A stretch of DNA of 64,000 nt from Siminovitchia thermophila (GCF_016909185.1 NZ_JAFBFH010000006.1:62001-126000), one strand, 5' to 3'; counted from the first letter of the stretch, positions 6,684-15,736 are shown. Notes: generated by a model not told the origin, from the sequence alone. Program-made: numbers and translations.

Positions 6684-8645
6684 ATGAACGAAAACCTCAA
6701 TAAAAATGCCCAGGAAATCCTGGAGAGATATGATAGAGAAAGTCAATTTAGACAAAGAATAGGGAGGTGGAAATGGGTAGTCACGTTTTTAGGTGTTTAT
6801 TTGACGGTCTTTCACTTATATACGGGCTACTTTGGCACACTCCCTTCTCAAAAGCAAGGAGCTGTCCATCTGGGAACAGCCCTGGGAATCATTTTTTTGT
6901 TATATCCGGCCAAAAAAGGTATGCACCGGTTACAAAAAAATGTGCCATGGTATGATGTTGTGTTGGCTTTTACGGCCATGTATGTTACCTACCATAAAAT
7001 CATTTTTTTCGACGCCCTCTTAAAAAGCCGTGTGACAGGGTACAGCACAATCGACATTATTATTTCCGCCATCGGCATTTTACTCGTACTGGAGGCAACC
7101 CGCAGAACAGTCGGCGTACCGATTGTTGTAGTGGCGAGCATTACGATTTTGTATGCCATTTTTGGCAAACACATTCCGACTACGATATTATCTCATCCGG
7201 GCTTTTCGATTGACAGGATTGCACCCAACATCTGGTATCAGGAAAGTGGTGTTTTCGGGACCCCGATTCAAATTTCAGCAAAATTTATTTTCCTGTTTTT
7301 ATTTTTCGGGGTCATGTTGATTCATACGAAAATTGGTCAGTTTTTTAATGATTTGGCTTTTTCCTTGACAGGGCGATTTACGGGAGGTACGGCAAAAACA
7401 GCTGTGGTGGCAAGTGCCTTGCAAGGAATGGTCTCCGGAAGTTCTGTCGGAAATACGGTTGCCTCAGGGTCTTTTACGATTCCCATGATGAAAAAGTCCG
7501 GATTCAAGCCGGAGTTTGCCGGCGCAGCAGAAGCCTCTGCTTCGACAGGAGGACAAATCATGCCGCCCATTATGGGGGCTGCCGCTTTTATTATGATGGA
7601 ATATTTGGGCGTTCCTTACTCAACCATCATGCTGGCAGCGATCATACCAGCAACATTGTATTTTACGGGAATCTTCATCGGCACCCACTTCGAAGCAAAA
7701 AAGCTAGGTATTTTTGGAATGAAAAAGTCTCAGCTTCCTGTATTTAAGGATTTAATGCTTCGCAACGGCTATATGTTGCTTCCGATCATTCTCATGATCG
7801 GCACCATTCTTTCAGGATTTACGCCGCAGCGTGCCGCGATGTTGGGGATCGGCGCCGTTTTCGTCATCAGTTTTTTTCAAAAAGGCACAAGGCTTTCTTT
7901 CCGGAAAATCATTCATGTTTTGGAGCAGGGGGCAAGGGTAGCCCTCCCGGTCATTGCCGCGGTTGCTACCGCGGGGATTATTGCGGGAGTCGTCAGTATT
8001 ACAGGACTAGGAGCCAAATTTGCAGCAGGGATCATCGCCTTATCCGGAGGACACTTGATTTTGGCACTTTTTTTTACAATGATTGCTTGTATCGTCCTTG
8101 GGATGGGCCTTCCGACGACGGCCAACTATGTTGTGACAGCAACTGTAGCGGCACCGGCGCTTATTAATGAATTTGGACTCGCACCTATTGCCGTCCACCT
8201 GTTTGTGTTCTACTTTGGTATTGTCGCTGATATTACGCCGCCGGTTTGTTTGGCTGCTTATGCCGGAGCGGGGATTGCCCGGGCCAATCCATTTAAAACC
8301 GGAGTAACGGCCGTAAAACTGTCTATTGCGGCATTTATCGTTCCGTATATTTTTATTTATAATCCCATATTTGTGTTGGTGGACGTTACACCAATAAAGC
8401 TCATCATTGCTTTAATGGGCGCTATCGTCGGAATGATTGCCGTCAGCAGCGCCGTTATCGGCCACTTTTATCGCAATTCCCTTCCTTGGGAGCGCATGGT
8501 CCTGTTTGCCGGCGGCATCATGATGATTTTCCCCGAAACCATTTCGGATTTGGTTGGCGCCGCGCTGATCATCGGAATATGGTTTATACAAAAACAACGA
8601 AAGGATGTTGAGAGGGGAAGCGCGAATGAGAGGGCTTCCGTATAG
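6684..8645 (+). CDS. TRAP transporter fused permease (DctQM type), second TAXI system
   Basis: 653 aa fused small plus large TRAP permease, a full-length paralogue of the one at 1945-3909. Both begin with a related hydrophilic leader (LERYDRESQFR here, LEKYDTESRFR there). Patches such as GSSVGNTVASGSFTIPMMKK and GMGLPTTANYVVTATVAAPAL mark the DctM part. It is the natural partner of the permuted TAXI protein upstream, but no DUF1850 gene stands between them; the 251 bp gap contains only a hairpin. The ribosome site is AAAGGTGG, 11 nt before the ATG. Confidence 0.93.
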   Translation: MNENLNKNAQEILERYDRESQFRQRIGRWKWVVTFLGVYLTVFHLYTGYFGTLPSQKQGAVHLGTALGIIFLLYPAKKGMHRLQKNVPWYDVVLAFTAMYVTYHKIIFFDALLKSRVTGYSTIDIIISAIGILLVLEATRRTVGVPIVVVASITILYAIFGKHIPTTILSHPGFSIDRIAPNIWYQESGVFGTPIQISAKFIFLFLFFGVMLIHTKIGQFFNDLAFSLTGRFTGGTAKTAVVASALQGMVSGSSVGNTVASGSFTIPMMKKSGFKPEFAGAAEASASTGGQIMPPIMGAAAFIMMEYLGVPYSTIMLAAIIPATLYFTGIFIGTHFEAKKLGIFGMKKSQLPVFKDLMLRNGYMLLPIILMIGTILSGFTPQRAAMLGIGAVFVISFFQKGTRLSFRKIIHVLEQGARVALPVIAAVATAGIIAGVVSITGLGAKFAAGIIALSGGHLILALFFTMIACIVLGMGLPTTANYVVTATVAAPALINEFGLAPIAVHLFVFYFGIVADITPPVCLAAYAGAGIARANPFKTGVTAVKLSIAAFIVPYIFIYNPIFVLVDVTPIKLIIALMGAIVGMIAVSSAVIGHFYRNSLPWERMVLFAGGIMMIFPETISDLVGAALIIGIWFIQKQRKDVERGSANERASV

Positions 8646-8685
8646 CGTTCGTCATGGTCTGCAAAGGAAGTGGTTTATAATCATA

Positions 8686-8814
8686 AGCTGGGAAAAACCT
8701 ATAAAAATGAACAAACCGCATGAAATCAAATGTAAATACCTTGATTTCACGCGGTTTTATTTTCACGATTTGCAGGGAATTTCAATTTGTTTTCTACTAA
8801 TGTCCCAGCTTCAA
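8686..8814 (+). mobile_element. Short MITE-like remnant with terminator core
   Basis: It is bounded by AGCTGGGA on the left and TGTCCCAGCTTC on the right, the same end motif as the element at 4328-4893. The body holds a strong hairpin and no reading frame. Confidence 0.4.
8714..8763 (+). terminator. Terminator after the second TAXI permease
   Basis: AACCGCATGAAATCAA pairs with TTGATTTCACGCGGTT (one mismatch) and is followed by TTATTTT. Confidence 0.75.
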
Positions 8815-8954
8815 CTTATGTGGTCAATGGTTTATTCATTGGTATGATTGTAAATCCTTCACTCTAGCAATCTATTTTTACTTTAAATACCAACGCCAAT
8901 AAGGTTTTCAGCGGCAGAGCAAATGGTATTTCACTTTACGAATCTATTTTACTT

Positions 8955-10274
8955 CTAAATACCAACGCCAAGTGAGAAGAGAATGACTGCGAGAATGACG
9001 GTGATGATGGGAACGGCCACTGTCATAGCTCCAAACGCGGGGTATGCGTCTTTATGAGTTTCCCCTGATATCGCCCTTATTGTCGTCACGGCATATCCGC
9101 CATGCGGAAGAGAATCGAGTGTGCCCGATGACATGGCGACCGTCCGGTGCAGTGCTTCTGGATTGACACCCATATCTAAATAAAAAGGTCCTAAGATGGG
9201 CAAAGCAATCGATTGTCCGCCAGAAGACGAACCTGTTAATCCGGCGATTACCATGACCGCCAAGGCCCCTCCAATTAAAGGGTCTCCGGGAATACTTGTC
9301 ATGAAATCAACTGCGGATTCAAAAGCAGGGGTTATTTTGGCAACTCCCCCAAACCCTACAACAGCAGCCGTATTTCCAATGGCAATGAGAGCGCCTATCG
9401 TACCTTCGCCCACCGCAGCCGAAAAGTTTCTAAAATACTTTCTATTTAATATCCATGTTGAAAGAATACCGCTAAGCAACGCTAGTATAAGTGCCGACTG
9501 GGCTAATGTATCATGAAAAATGAAAGAAACGATCAGAACAAATAATAAAGGAATCAAACTGATAAGTGGATGCGGCAAATCGTTTCTGATTTCGGTATGA
9601 TCGGTGGCCCTCTCCATAAAATGTTCACCGTTCCTAACGGCTTTTCTGATCATTTTCATCAGCCACCAATAGCCGAAAATAAGCATAAACATCGCGGTGA
9701 TGAAACTTACTTCCCATCCGGCATATGGGCTTGTACCCAGGTAGGGGATTGGAATCCAATTTTGAATTTCGGGTGAACCCGCAGATGTCATTGTAAACGT
9801 CGTGGAACCAAAGGCCATTGCGGCAGGAATAAATCTCCTGGGCAAATTGGCTTCCTTGAATAAGCTAACTGCCATAGGATAGACTGCAAAGGCTACCACA
9901 AACAAGCTGACTCCGCCATATGTCAGTACGGCACAGGCAAGGATGATGGCGAGCACAGCATTTTTCATACCGATTTTTTCGACAATCCAGCGGGAAACGC
10001 TATCTGCAGCCCCGCTGTCCTCCATTACCTTTCCGAAAATGGCCCCTGCCAAAAACATCAGATACCATGATGATATAAATCCGGCGAAACCATCCATATA
10101 TCCAGTGATAAAGTCCGTCTGGTCTTCAGAAGCAAACGGGGGAAAGAGAGGGATTCCATTCAACACTGCTACGAAAAATGCCGAAAGGGGAGCAACGATC
10201 AGAAGATTCATCCCTCTCATCACAAGAACGGTTAATAAAATCAGTCCGCCAATCAATCCGAACATATTGATCAT
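8955..10274 (-). CDS. GntP-family permease
   Basis: Integral membrane transporter of about 439 aa with 11-13 hydrophobic segments. Its sequence resembles the GntP gluconate/organic-acid:H+ symporter family, for instance GLTGSSSGGQSIALPILGP in the second half and the closing SLPHGGYAVTTIRAI. The ATG at 10274 is preferred over the upstream GTG at 10283 because GTAGGTG lies 6 nt before it. It follows the HisD-like dehydrogenase gene with a 32 bp gap, so the two are probably one transcript under LacI-type control and the permease likely imports the dehydrogenase's substrate. The substrate is not readable from sequence. Confidence 0.85.
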   Translation of the reverse strand: MINMFGLIGGLILLTVLVMRGMNLLIVAPLSAFFVAVLNGIPLFPPFASEDQTDFITGYMDGFAGFISSWYLMFLAGAIFGKVMEDSGAADSVSRWIVEKIGMKNAVLAIILACAVLTYGGVSLFVVAFAVYPMAVSLFKEANLPRRFIPAAMAFGSTTFTMTSAGSPEIQNWIPIPYLGTSPYAGWEVSFITAMFMLIFGYWWLMKMIRKAVRNGEHFMERATDHTEIRNDLPHPLISLIPLLFVLIVSFIFHDTLAQSALILALLSGILSTWILNRKYFRNFSAAVGEGTIGALIAIGNTAAVVGFGGVAKITPAFESAVDFMTSIPGDPLIGGALAVMVIAGLTGSSSGGQSIALPILGPFYLDMGVNPEALHRTVAMSSGTLDSLPHGGYAVTTIRAISGETHKDAYPAFGAMTVAVPIITVILAVILFSLGVGI

Positions 10275-10306
10275 AAAAGGCACCTACTTTTTTTAAAAAA
10301 CATAAA

Positions 10307-11593
10307 TTATTTCCCTTTATTTCCATATTTCCGAACGCGCAGTAAAGCCTGCTCCGCGTGACCGGAAAAATTCTCCAATTGGCATAGCCTTGCCGCATAT
10401 TCTCCAATAAAGGCACTTTGTTCTTTCGAGGTGATTTTTTGATAAGTGACCGTTTTAAGGAACTTTCCTACCCAAAGTCCGCCTGTATATCTGGCCGCCC
10501 TTTTTGTCGGCAACGTGTGGTTTGTTCCGATTACTTTATCTCCATAGGCTACATTTGTCTCAGGACCCAAGAACAAGCAACCGTAATTTGTCATATTCTC
10601 CAAAAAGAAATCAGGATTTTTTGTAAGGACTTCCACATGCTCAAATGCTAATTTATCAGCTTCTACTAAAGCTTCCTGTTCATTTTCCACCAGGATAATT
10701 TGTCCATAATCCTCCCATGACGCTTTGGCCACATCGGCAGTAGGCAATATTTCCAACTGCCTCTTGATTTCCTCGAGGGTTTGTTCGGCAACTTTTCTGG
10801 ATGTTGTAATTAACGCTCCTGGTGAAGTTGGTCCGTGTTCACCTTGCCCAAGAAGATCCGTTGCGATCATTTCTGGATCACTTGTTTCATCGGCAATCAC
10901 CAATGTTTCCGTAGGACCAGCAAACAAGTCAATTCCTACACGGCCGAAGAGTTGCCGCTTGGCTTCCGCGACGAAGGCGTTACCAGGGCCCACAATCATG
11001 TCGACTGCTTCAATGGTCTCGGTTCCAATAGCCATTCCAGCCATCGCTTGGATACCACCAAGAATATAAATTTCATCCGCTCCTGCTTTATGCATGGCAT
11101 AGACCGTCGCGGCTGGAATTTGTCCATTAATAGGAGGGGTACAGGCAATTACTCTTTTGACTCCGGCTACTTTTGCGGTTAGCACACTCATATGCGCGGA
11201 GGCTACCATTGGGTAACGACCGCCAGGAATGTAACATCCTACACTGTTTACCGGGATGTTTTTATGCCCGAGAATTACGTTTGGCATTATTTCCACTTCG
11301 ATATCTTGCATCGATTTTCTTTGTTCTTCTGCAAACCTTCTTATATTATTTTGGGCAAATTCAATATCTTTGGCTGTTTGCTGAGGAATGGAAGATACGA
11401 TTTCATAGATTTGATCATTACTTAATCGAAAGCTGTTCGGGTTCCAATGATCAAACTTGAGCGACAATTCCCTGATTGCCCGATCCCCTCCTACTTCGAT
11501 TCTCTTAATGGTAGAGCTTACAATTTGAGAAATTTTCTCATCGTCTTGTTGAATTGCTTTTGCTACTTTCCCTTTCTTTAAATAAGTTGCCAT
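10307..11593 (-). CDS. HisD-family NAD-dependent alcohol dehydrogenase (histidinol / sulfopropanediol dehydrogenase-like)
   Basis: 428 aa member of the histidinol dehydrogenase family. Family metal and catalytic positions are present: GQGEHGP (Gln and His zinc ligands), the FEHVEV pair (catalytic Glu-His), [13 protein letters not shown] with the Asp ligand, and a C-terminal SGHAEQ His. No other his gene is near. The partners are a GntP permease and a LacI regulator, so a catabolic role is more likely than histidine synthesis. Known catabolic HisD relatives include sulfopropanediol 3-dehydrogenase (HpsN), but that assignment is not supported by other genes here. The start at 11593 was chosen because GGGAGAG precedes it and the longer frame would run through two operators. 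Confidence 0.85.
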   Translation of the reverse strand: MATYLKKGKVAKAIQQDDEKISQIVSSTIKRIEVGGDRAIRELSLKFDHWNPNSFRLSNDQIYEIVSSIPQQTAKDIEFAQNNIRRFAEEQRKSMQDIEVEIMPNVILGHKNIPVNSVGCYIPGGRYPMVASAHMSVLTAKVAGVKRVIACTPPINGQIPAATVYAMHKAGADEIYILGGIQAMAGMAIGTETIEAVDMIVGPGNAFVAEAKRQLFGRVGIDLFAGPTETLVIADETSDPEMIATDLLGQGEHGPTSPGALITTSRKVAEQTLEEIKRQLEILPTADVAKASWEDYGQIILVENEQEALVEADKLAFEHVEVLTKNPDFFLENMTNYGCLFLGPETNVAYGDKVIGTNHTLPTKRAARYTGGLWVGKFLKTVTYQKITSKEQSAFIGEYAARLCQLENFSGHAEQALLRVRKYGNKGK

Positions 11594-11612
11594 TTTTTTC
11601 TCTCCCTTTTGG

Positions 11613-11626
11613 TGCATACGTATGCA
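11613..11626 (-). promoter_or_regulatory. LacI-type operator O2
   Basis: TGCATACGTATGCA is a perfect 14 bp palindrome with the central CG typical of LacI-family sites. It lies about 20 bp upstream of the dehydrogenase start codon. Confidence 0.75.
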
Positions 11627-11644
11627 AGGCATGGTAAAAGGTTT

Positions 11645-11658
11645 TGCATACGTATGCA
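11645..11658 (-). promoter_or_regulatory. LacI-type operator O1
   Basis: A second perfect copy of TGCATACGTATGCA (16 bp palindrome including the flanking T and A). Its centre is 32 bp, about three helical turns, from the centre of O2. The LacI-family gene at 12190-13176 is the obvious candidate regulator. Confidence 0.8.
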
Positions 11659-11678
11659 ATTCAAAATATATGTTTAAA

Positions 11679-11707
11679 ATATTATATTAACCGTTTTCAC
11701 TTGTCAA
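11679..11707 (-). promoter_or_regulatory. Sigma-A promoter of the dehydrogenase/permease operon
   Basis: On the minus strand the -35 is TTGACA (11707-11702), the spacer is 17 nt and the -10 is TAATAT (11684-11679). Both LacI-type operators lie just downstream, in position to block transcription. Confidence 0.75.
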
Positions 11708-11731
11708 CATGTTTTTATGAAAGTGATAAGA

Positions 11732-12050
11732 AGCCCCGCGTAAGGGGGGCCCACGCATAAGGGAGAATACCCACGTATAGAGAAAAATACCTGCGCATAG
11801 GGGAAAATACCCGCGCATGTGGGAAAAATACCCGCGTATAGAGAAAAATACCCGCGCATAGGGGAAAATACCCGCGTATAGAGAAAAATACCCGCGTATA
11901 GGGGAAAATACCCGCGTATAGAGAAAAATACCCGCGCATAGGGGAAAATACCCGCGTATAGGGGAAAATACCCGCGTATAGGGGAAAATACCCGCGTATA
12001 AGCAGAAATACGCGCATATAAAGCAAAATCCGCGGATGAGCGGAAAGTTC
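11732..12050 (+). repeat. 20-bp tandem repeat array (about 16 units)
   Basis: The unit is CCCGCGTATAGGGGAAAATA, with variants GCATA for GTATA and AGAGAAAAATA for the right part. The central nine or ten units (11831-12010) are nearly identical and the units at both ends are degraded. The array sits between the dehydrogenase promoter and the terminator of the LacI gene. Its two long overlapping minus-strand frames are artefacts of a repeat without stops. Confidence 0.9.
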
Positions 12051-12136
12051 TTGACATGCGGCGCTCCGTTTTTTCAATATGTGACTTTCATTAAATTACG
12101 ATCTTCTCTTTTGCAGATCGATCTCTCCTGCTTCCT

Positions 12137-12175
12137 AAGAAGGCCTCTTTTCATGTAGTATGAGATGGCCTTCTT
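12137..12175 (-). terminator. Terminator of the LacI-family gene
   Basis: AAGAAGGCC and GGCCTTCTT form a 9 bp stem immediately after the regulator's stop. The minus-strand 3' side carries few T residues, so efficiency is uncertain. Confidence 0.5.
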
Positions 12176-12189
12176 TGAGAACAGGGTTT

Positions 12190-13176
12190 TTAAACGGTTG
12201 TGTTCCGGTGAATAAAGTGTCCCTTCACTTTGATTGTTTGCGGCTCTTTTCTTTGTTTACTGGACATTAAGATATTGATCGTCTCATCAACCATTTCCTG
12301 AACTGGCTGGATCCATGTGGATAAAGCGTAGTTAGGCCAAGAAGACATTCTAATATCATCGAATCCAATAACTGCCGTCTCTTTGGGGATGCGAACGTTT
12401 TTTTCTTTAAGCGCGTCCAGCGCACCCAGGGCGGTTATATCATTAGCGCCGAAAATGACCTCCGGTTTGTGCCCGTCTTCTATGAATTGTTTTGTCACAT
12501 GGAATGCTCTTTCGTATGTATAATCTCCCTCTATTATTTTTACATCTATTCCTTTTTCTTTTAGATATTCTGTGAACCCTTTTTGCCTGTCTCTATTGGT
12601 AGATGTATTGATTTTTCCAGTAATATATACGATATCTGTGTACCCTTTTTTATAGACATAAGCCGCAATTTCCCTTGCTGCATATATATTATCACAGCTA
12701 ACCGAGTTGCATAATAAACTCTTTTCATACCGATTGAACAATATGACAGGGATATCATTTTTCCTTAGCTGTTCGACCAGCTTCGAAGACAAGAGGGCAT
12801 CTGTCACAATGATTGCTTCTACATTGTATTCCAGGAAATGATGGATTTCATCTTGCTGGATTTCTTCATTTTCCGTATAAACGAATAATACAAAATATCC
12901 TTTTTCTCTAAGCTTTTTTGAAAAAATTCCTAATACCTCATGGTAGAATGGGTTTTGAATATCTTTCATGGCCAGGCCAATGATATTCGTTTTTTTGGTA
13001 ATCAGGCTTCTAGCTAAGGCATTCGGATGATAATTCAGTACTTCTGCGGCTTCGAGCACTTTTTTTCTTGTTTTTTCCGATACACTAGCTCCTGGGGTAA
13101 ATACCCTAGATACCGTTGATTGCGATACATTGGCTAATTTAGCAACTTCAGTGGCTGAAACTACTTTCTTTACCAT
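12190..13176 (-). CDS. LacI/GalR-family transcriptional repressor
   Basis: 328 aa. The N-terminal LacI helix-turn-helix is clear: SATEVAKLANVSQSTVSRVF at residues 7-26, followed by the hinge helix region with HPNALARSL. The rest is the periplasmic-binding-protein-like effector domain (NIIGLAMKDIQNPFY, then AVIGFDDIRMSSW near residue 275). It is transcribed in the same direction as, and upstream of, the dehydrogenase/permease operon, whose promoter holds two perfect LacI-type palindromes; it probably represses that operon until an inducer binds. The inducer is unknown. Confidence 0.93.
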   Translation of the reverse strand: MVKKVVSATEVAKLANVSQSTVSRVFTPGASVSEKTRKKVLEAAEVLNYHPNALARSLITKKTNIIGLAMKDIQNPFYHEVLGIFSKKLREKGYFVLFVYTENEEIQQDEIHHFLEYNVEAIIVTDALLSSKLVEQLRKNDIPVILFNRYEKSLLCNSVSCDNIYAAREIAAYVYKKGYTDIVYITGKINTSTNRDRQKGFTEYLKEKGIDVKIIEGDYTYERAFHVTKQFIEDGHKPEVIFGANDITALGALDALKEKNVRIPKETAVIGFDDIRMSSWPNYALSTWIQPVQEMVDETINILMSSKQRKEPQTIKVKGHFIHRNTTV

Positions 13177-13351
13177 TTAAAATACTCCTTAAACTGTTCC
13201 AATGAATTTTTAATGTGACATGATAAATCGGTTTTAAATGGACATCTCTCGCTAATAACATCATTCAAAATCTCAATTCAATTAAATCAAATGATGACAC
13301 TTCGGCTAAAAGCTGTGCCGGGAGTGCGTTTGTCACCTATATGCGCTTATT

Positions 13352-13834
13352 TTACCCAAGCTCCCGATCGGAAACAATGACGCCATCTTCATCGGCATAC
13401 ACGTAATCTCCGGGTTTCCATGTAACTCCTCCAAACTCCAAAATACCTCCGCGTTCTCCTTTTCCCTCTTTTTTACTTTTCAAAGGGTTTGTTCCAATGG
13501 CTAATATGCCGACATTGATATTGGCTAGATCCGCCGAATCTCTGACACAGCCGTTGATAATCACTCCAGCAAGTCCTCTGGCTGCGGCGATGCCCGCCAA
13601 ACGATCTCCCATTAAAGCGCAGTTCCTGGAACCTTCTCCATCAACCACCACAACCGAATGTTCAGGGACATTTTCCAGTGCTTGTAAAAAAAGGACGTTG
13701 TCTTCATGTACTTTTACAGTCTCCACTTTTCCGAAAAAGCGAGCTTTTTTCCCGTATGAGTGAAAGTCTATTTTACATACTTGCACATGCTCGGAATGAT
13801 GGTCGCATAGATCCGCCGTTTTGAAATTTGTCAT
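13352..13834 (-). CDS. RraA-like / 4-hydroxy-4-methyl-2-oxoglutarate aldolase family protein
   Basis: 160 aa, the usual length of the family. It keeps the family core G-D-R-L-A (MGDRLAGIAAARGLAGVIING) and the CVRD motif near residue 118, whose Asp helps bind the divalent metal in HMG/oxaloacetate aldolases. RraA proteins of enteric bacteria regulate RNase E instead; Bacillaceae lack classical RNase E, so an aldolase or oxaloacetate decarboxylase role is more likely here. A palindrome GTATAC-N5-GTATAC lies about 35 bp upstream of the start. It reads in the same direction as the LacI gene, with a gap of 175 bp. Confidence 0.85.
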   Translation of the reverse strand: MTNFKTADLCDHHSEHVQVCKIDFHSYGKKARFFGKVETVKVHEDNVLFLQALENVPEHSVVVVDGEGSRNCALMGDRLAGIAAARGLAGVIINGCVRDSADLANINVGILAIGTNPLKSKKEGKGERGGILEFGGVTWKPGDYVYADEDGVIVSDRELG

Positions 13835-13868
13835 GGAATCTCTCCTTCTACATCATTTCAGCTTTGTC

Positions 13869-13885
13869 GTATACCTTTAGTATAC
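13869..13885 (-). promoter_or_regulatory. Palindromic operator candidate upstream of the RraA-like gene
   Basis: GTATAC-CTTTA-GTATAC, with outer CTTT/AAAG symmetry, lies about 35 bp before the start codon. Its regulator is not identifiable. Confidence 0.4.
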
Positions 13886-13973
13886 AAAGTTTTGGAAAAT
13901 TTGTCGCAGCTCCTTCTTATTTTGGCCTGCCTTTCATAAGCCAATGACAGCATCATAGAGCGTTATCATCATC

Positions 13974-14003
13974 AAAAAGGGTTTTTTAACCCCTTTTTTA
14001 AGA
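13974..14003. terminator. Possible bidirectional terminator
   Basis: AAAAAGGG and CCCCTTTTTT flank a TTTTTTAA loop. Either strand would give a short G+C stem next to a T tract. Confidence 0.35.
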
Positions 14004-14009
14004 GCGGAC

Positions 14010-14723
14010 AAAAAAATTCACCATTTGGAGGTGGATGAGTCAACTATTTTCGTTACAGCATCAGCTAAGCTCATCATCAAAGAATGGAGGTAAAACGTTG
14101 CTAAGTGGGGAGCAACTGCCCAATAAAGGCCCGATTAATCCGGGTAGACAGACAAGTAATGTTTCCAGTGACATTCCCAAGCTTTCAAGGGTGCCGCACT
14201 CACAAAGGCGAAACGATGTTTGTTCCAAGCCAAGAGGGTTCGGGTGTAGCAAGGTTGTCATTGCCTTTCCGTTCCTTATCATCATTCCGCTATTGCTTCA
14301 TTCCGTTACCGCTTCAAGGCATTGACAACCGCCAAGTATTTTTTTCCTCCCAAAGATTGTTGCAACCCGCGGCAATCACAATACACAAACATTGACAACC
14401 GCCAAGTATTTTCCTTCTTCCCAAAGGCGCCGTGACGTACAGGTGTGTTTGTGCACAAGACAAGCAAAGTTTTGATCGCATCGTCAAGCCGCGAAGATAA
14501 AGAGTAAGTTTTATCCAGAGTCTCGCCGTCTATGCATCTTGCCAACAGCGCGCTTTGGTCTGAGCCTTTGTTCCGCGTCTTAGCAGTGGGGTTTTGAGTT
14601 CGCTGACTCAACATTTTACTTTGATGGCTATGGATACAGCTCTTGATGTTGGCGTTTCGAGGTTTTACTGGCCAACATGTTACATCGTGCGGCCATGTTC
14701 CGAGGGCTTTTTCCTACTACTCC
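14010..14723. other. Unidentified non-coding block with direct repeats
   Basis: No frame here has a credible ribosome site or recognisable product; short frames occur on both strands. A perfect 23 bp direct repeat lies at 14320-14342 and 14390-14412. Base composition is somewhat more G+C-rich than the flanks. It may be a relic of a mobile element, but no transposase, reverse transcriptase or intron core was recognised. Confidence 0.35.
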
Positions 14724-15605
14724 TTAATTCCCTTTTTGATAAAAGTCTTTTAGATGCTGTAAAAACGCTTGAATAGCTGTTGAAAAAATCATTCCTTTTC
14801 GATATATTGCGCCTATTTCCATAACCGGAACGTTGTCTGCTATTTTAACCAATTTAATAGGCAGGTCAGTGGCGTAATCTGCATAAAGCTTGGGAAGTAT
14901 AGTAAAACCGTTGTTCAGAATGGACATTTTAATGAGTGAGTTTGTATCGGATAATTCAACGATCGGCTCTAATCGGAAACCGGATTTTTTACTAAATAAA
15001 TCTACCTCTTGGCGGATCAAATATTGTTCAGGCAATAAAAACAGTGGGTACTCTTGTAGTTCTTGCAAATGAACTGTGTCTTTTTCGACTAATGGGTGAT
15101 GGTTGGATAATACGACATATAGCTTAGAGGAAAAAAGTGGAATGGTCTCTATTCTTGGATGATGAATCGGCAAAAAAACGATGCCCAGGTCAAATTCGGA
15201 ATTCAAGAGCCTCTCGACGGTTTTTTCAGTTTTAAGGTCAAAGACAGAAATTTTAATGTTGGGATATTGCTTATGAAAGGAAAGCAATGATGAATAAATG
15301 AGATGATTTCCAGAGCTCCCTATTCGTAATTTTCCCCGGTTCAGCCCCTTCAATTCTTGAATAATCGTTTTTGCTTGATCCAATTCGAAAAACACTCTGT
15401 TCACGTGCTCCAACAGAATCCTTCCGGCTTCAGTCAATTCAACCTTTTTCCCGCCTCTATGAAATAAGACAGTGTCTAACGTGCTTTCAAGCAAGCGAAT
15501 TTGCTGGCTGAGTGTGGGCTGGCTAATTCCCAGCCGTTCGGCGGCCCTTGTAAAGTGGAGTTCCTCTGTAACGGCCCAGAAATAGTTCAGCAAACGCAGT
15601 TCCAT
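14724..15605 (-). CDS. LysR-family transcriptional regulator
   Basis: 293 aa. An N-terminal winged helix-turn-helix (LHFTRAAERLGISQPTLSQQ, residues 16-35) is followed by a LysR substrate-binding domain (RGKLRIGSSG near residue 90). The start at 15605 is fixed by AAAGGAGGAAG 5 nt upstream; the longer frame would translate the ribosome site itself. It diverges from the ThDP enzyme gene across a 131 bp gap that holds an ATAGAT-CAT-ATCTAT palindrome, so it most likely controls that operon and itself. The co-inducer is unknown. Confidence 0.93.
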   Translation of the reverse strand: MELRLLNYFWAVTEELHFTRAAERLGISQPTLSQQIRLLESTLDTVLFHRGGKKVELTEAGRILLEHVNRVFFELDQAKTIIQELKGLNRGKLRIGSSGNHLIYSSLLSFHKQYPNIKISVFDLKTEKTVERLLNSEFDLGIVFLPIHHPRIETIPLFSSKLYVVLSNHHPLVEKDTVHLQELQEYPLFLLPEQYLIRQEVDLFSKKSGFRLEPIVELSDTNSLIKMSILNNGFTILPKLYADYATDLPIKLVKIADNVPVMEIGAIYRKGMIFSTAIQAFLQHLKDFYQKGN

Positions 15606-15624
15606 GTTTTCTTCCTCCTTTTTC

Positions 15625-15639
15625 ATAGATCATATCTAT
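15625..15639. promoter_or_regulatory. LysR-type binding site candidate
   Basis: ATAGAT-CAT-ATCTAT is a dyad of T-N11-A type in the divergent region between the LysR gene and the ThDP enzyme gene. A further half-site TATAGAT follows about 10 bp to the right. Confidence 0.5.
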
Positions 15640-15736
15640 CAAAAGTATAGATGTAATCGTATTGTACTGACGTCCTAATGGAATTACAATTTAATTAACG
15701 CGATTTTCATTTTTCAAAAAATAACAGAAGGGTGTA

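Noticed and set aside
9196-9516. 106-codon plus-strand frame inside the GntP permease gene
   Set aside because: Antisense shadow of a well-supported membrane protein; codon pattern and peptide reflect the opposite strand.
10307-11593. Histidine biosynthesis gene hisD
   Set aside because: The family fits, but no other his gene is present and the operon partners are a GntP permease and a LacI-type repressor, so a biosynthetic role is not supported.
11732-12050. Possible CRISPR array
   Set aside because: The units are contiguous 20-mers without unique spacers, and no cas gene is near.
11704-12077. Two overlapping 117-120 codon minus-strand frames with repeating Y-x-R-V-F / Y-A-G-I-F peptides
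   Set aside because: They are translations of the 20-bp tandem array, which has no stop in any minus-strand frame. There is no ribosome site and no non-repeat sequence.
14035-14614. Several frames of 70-102 codons on both strands
   Set aside because: They overlap each other, lack good ribosome sites apart from a chance GGAGG, and none gives a recognised protein.
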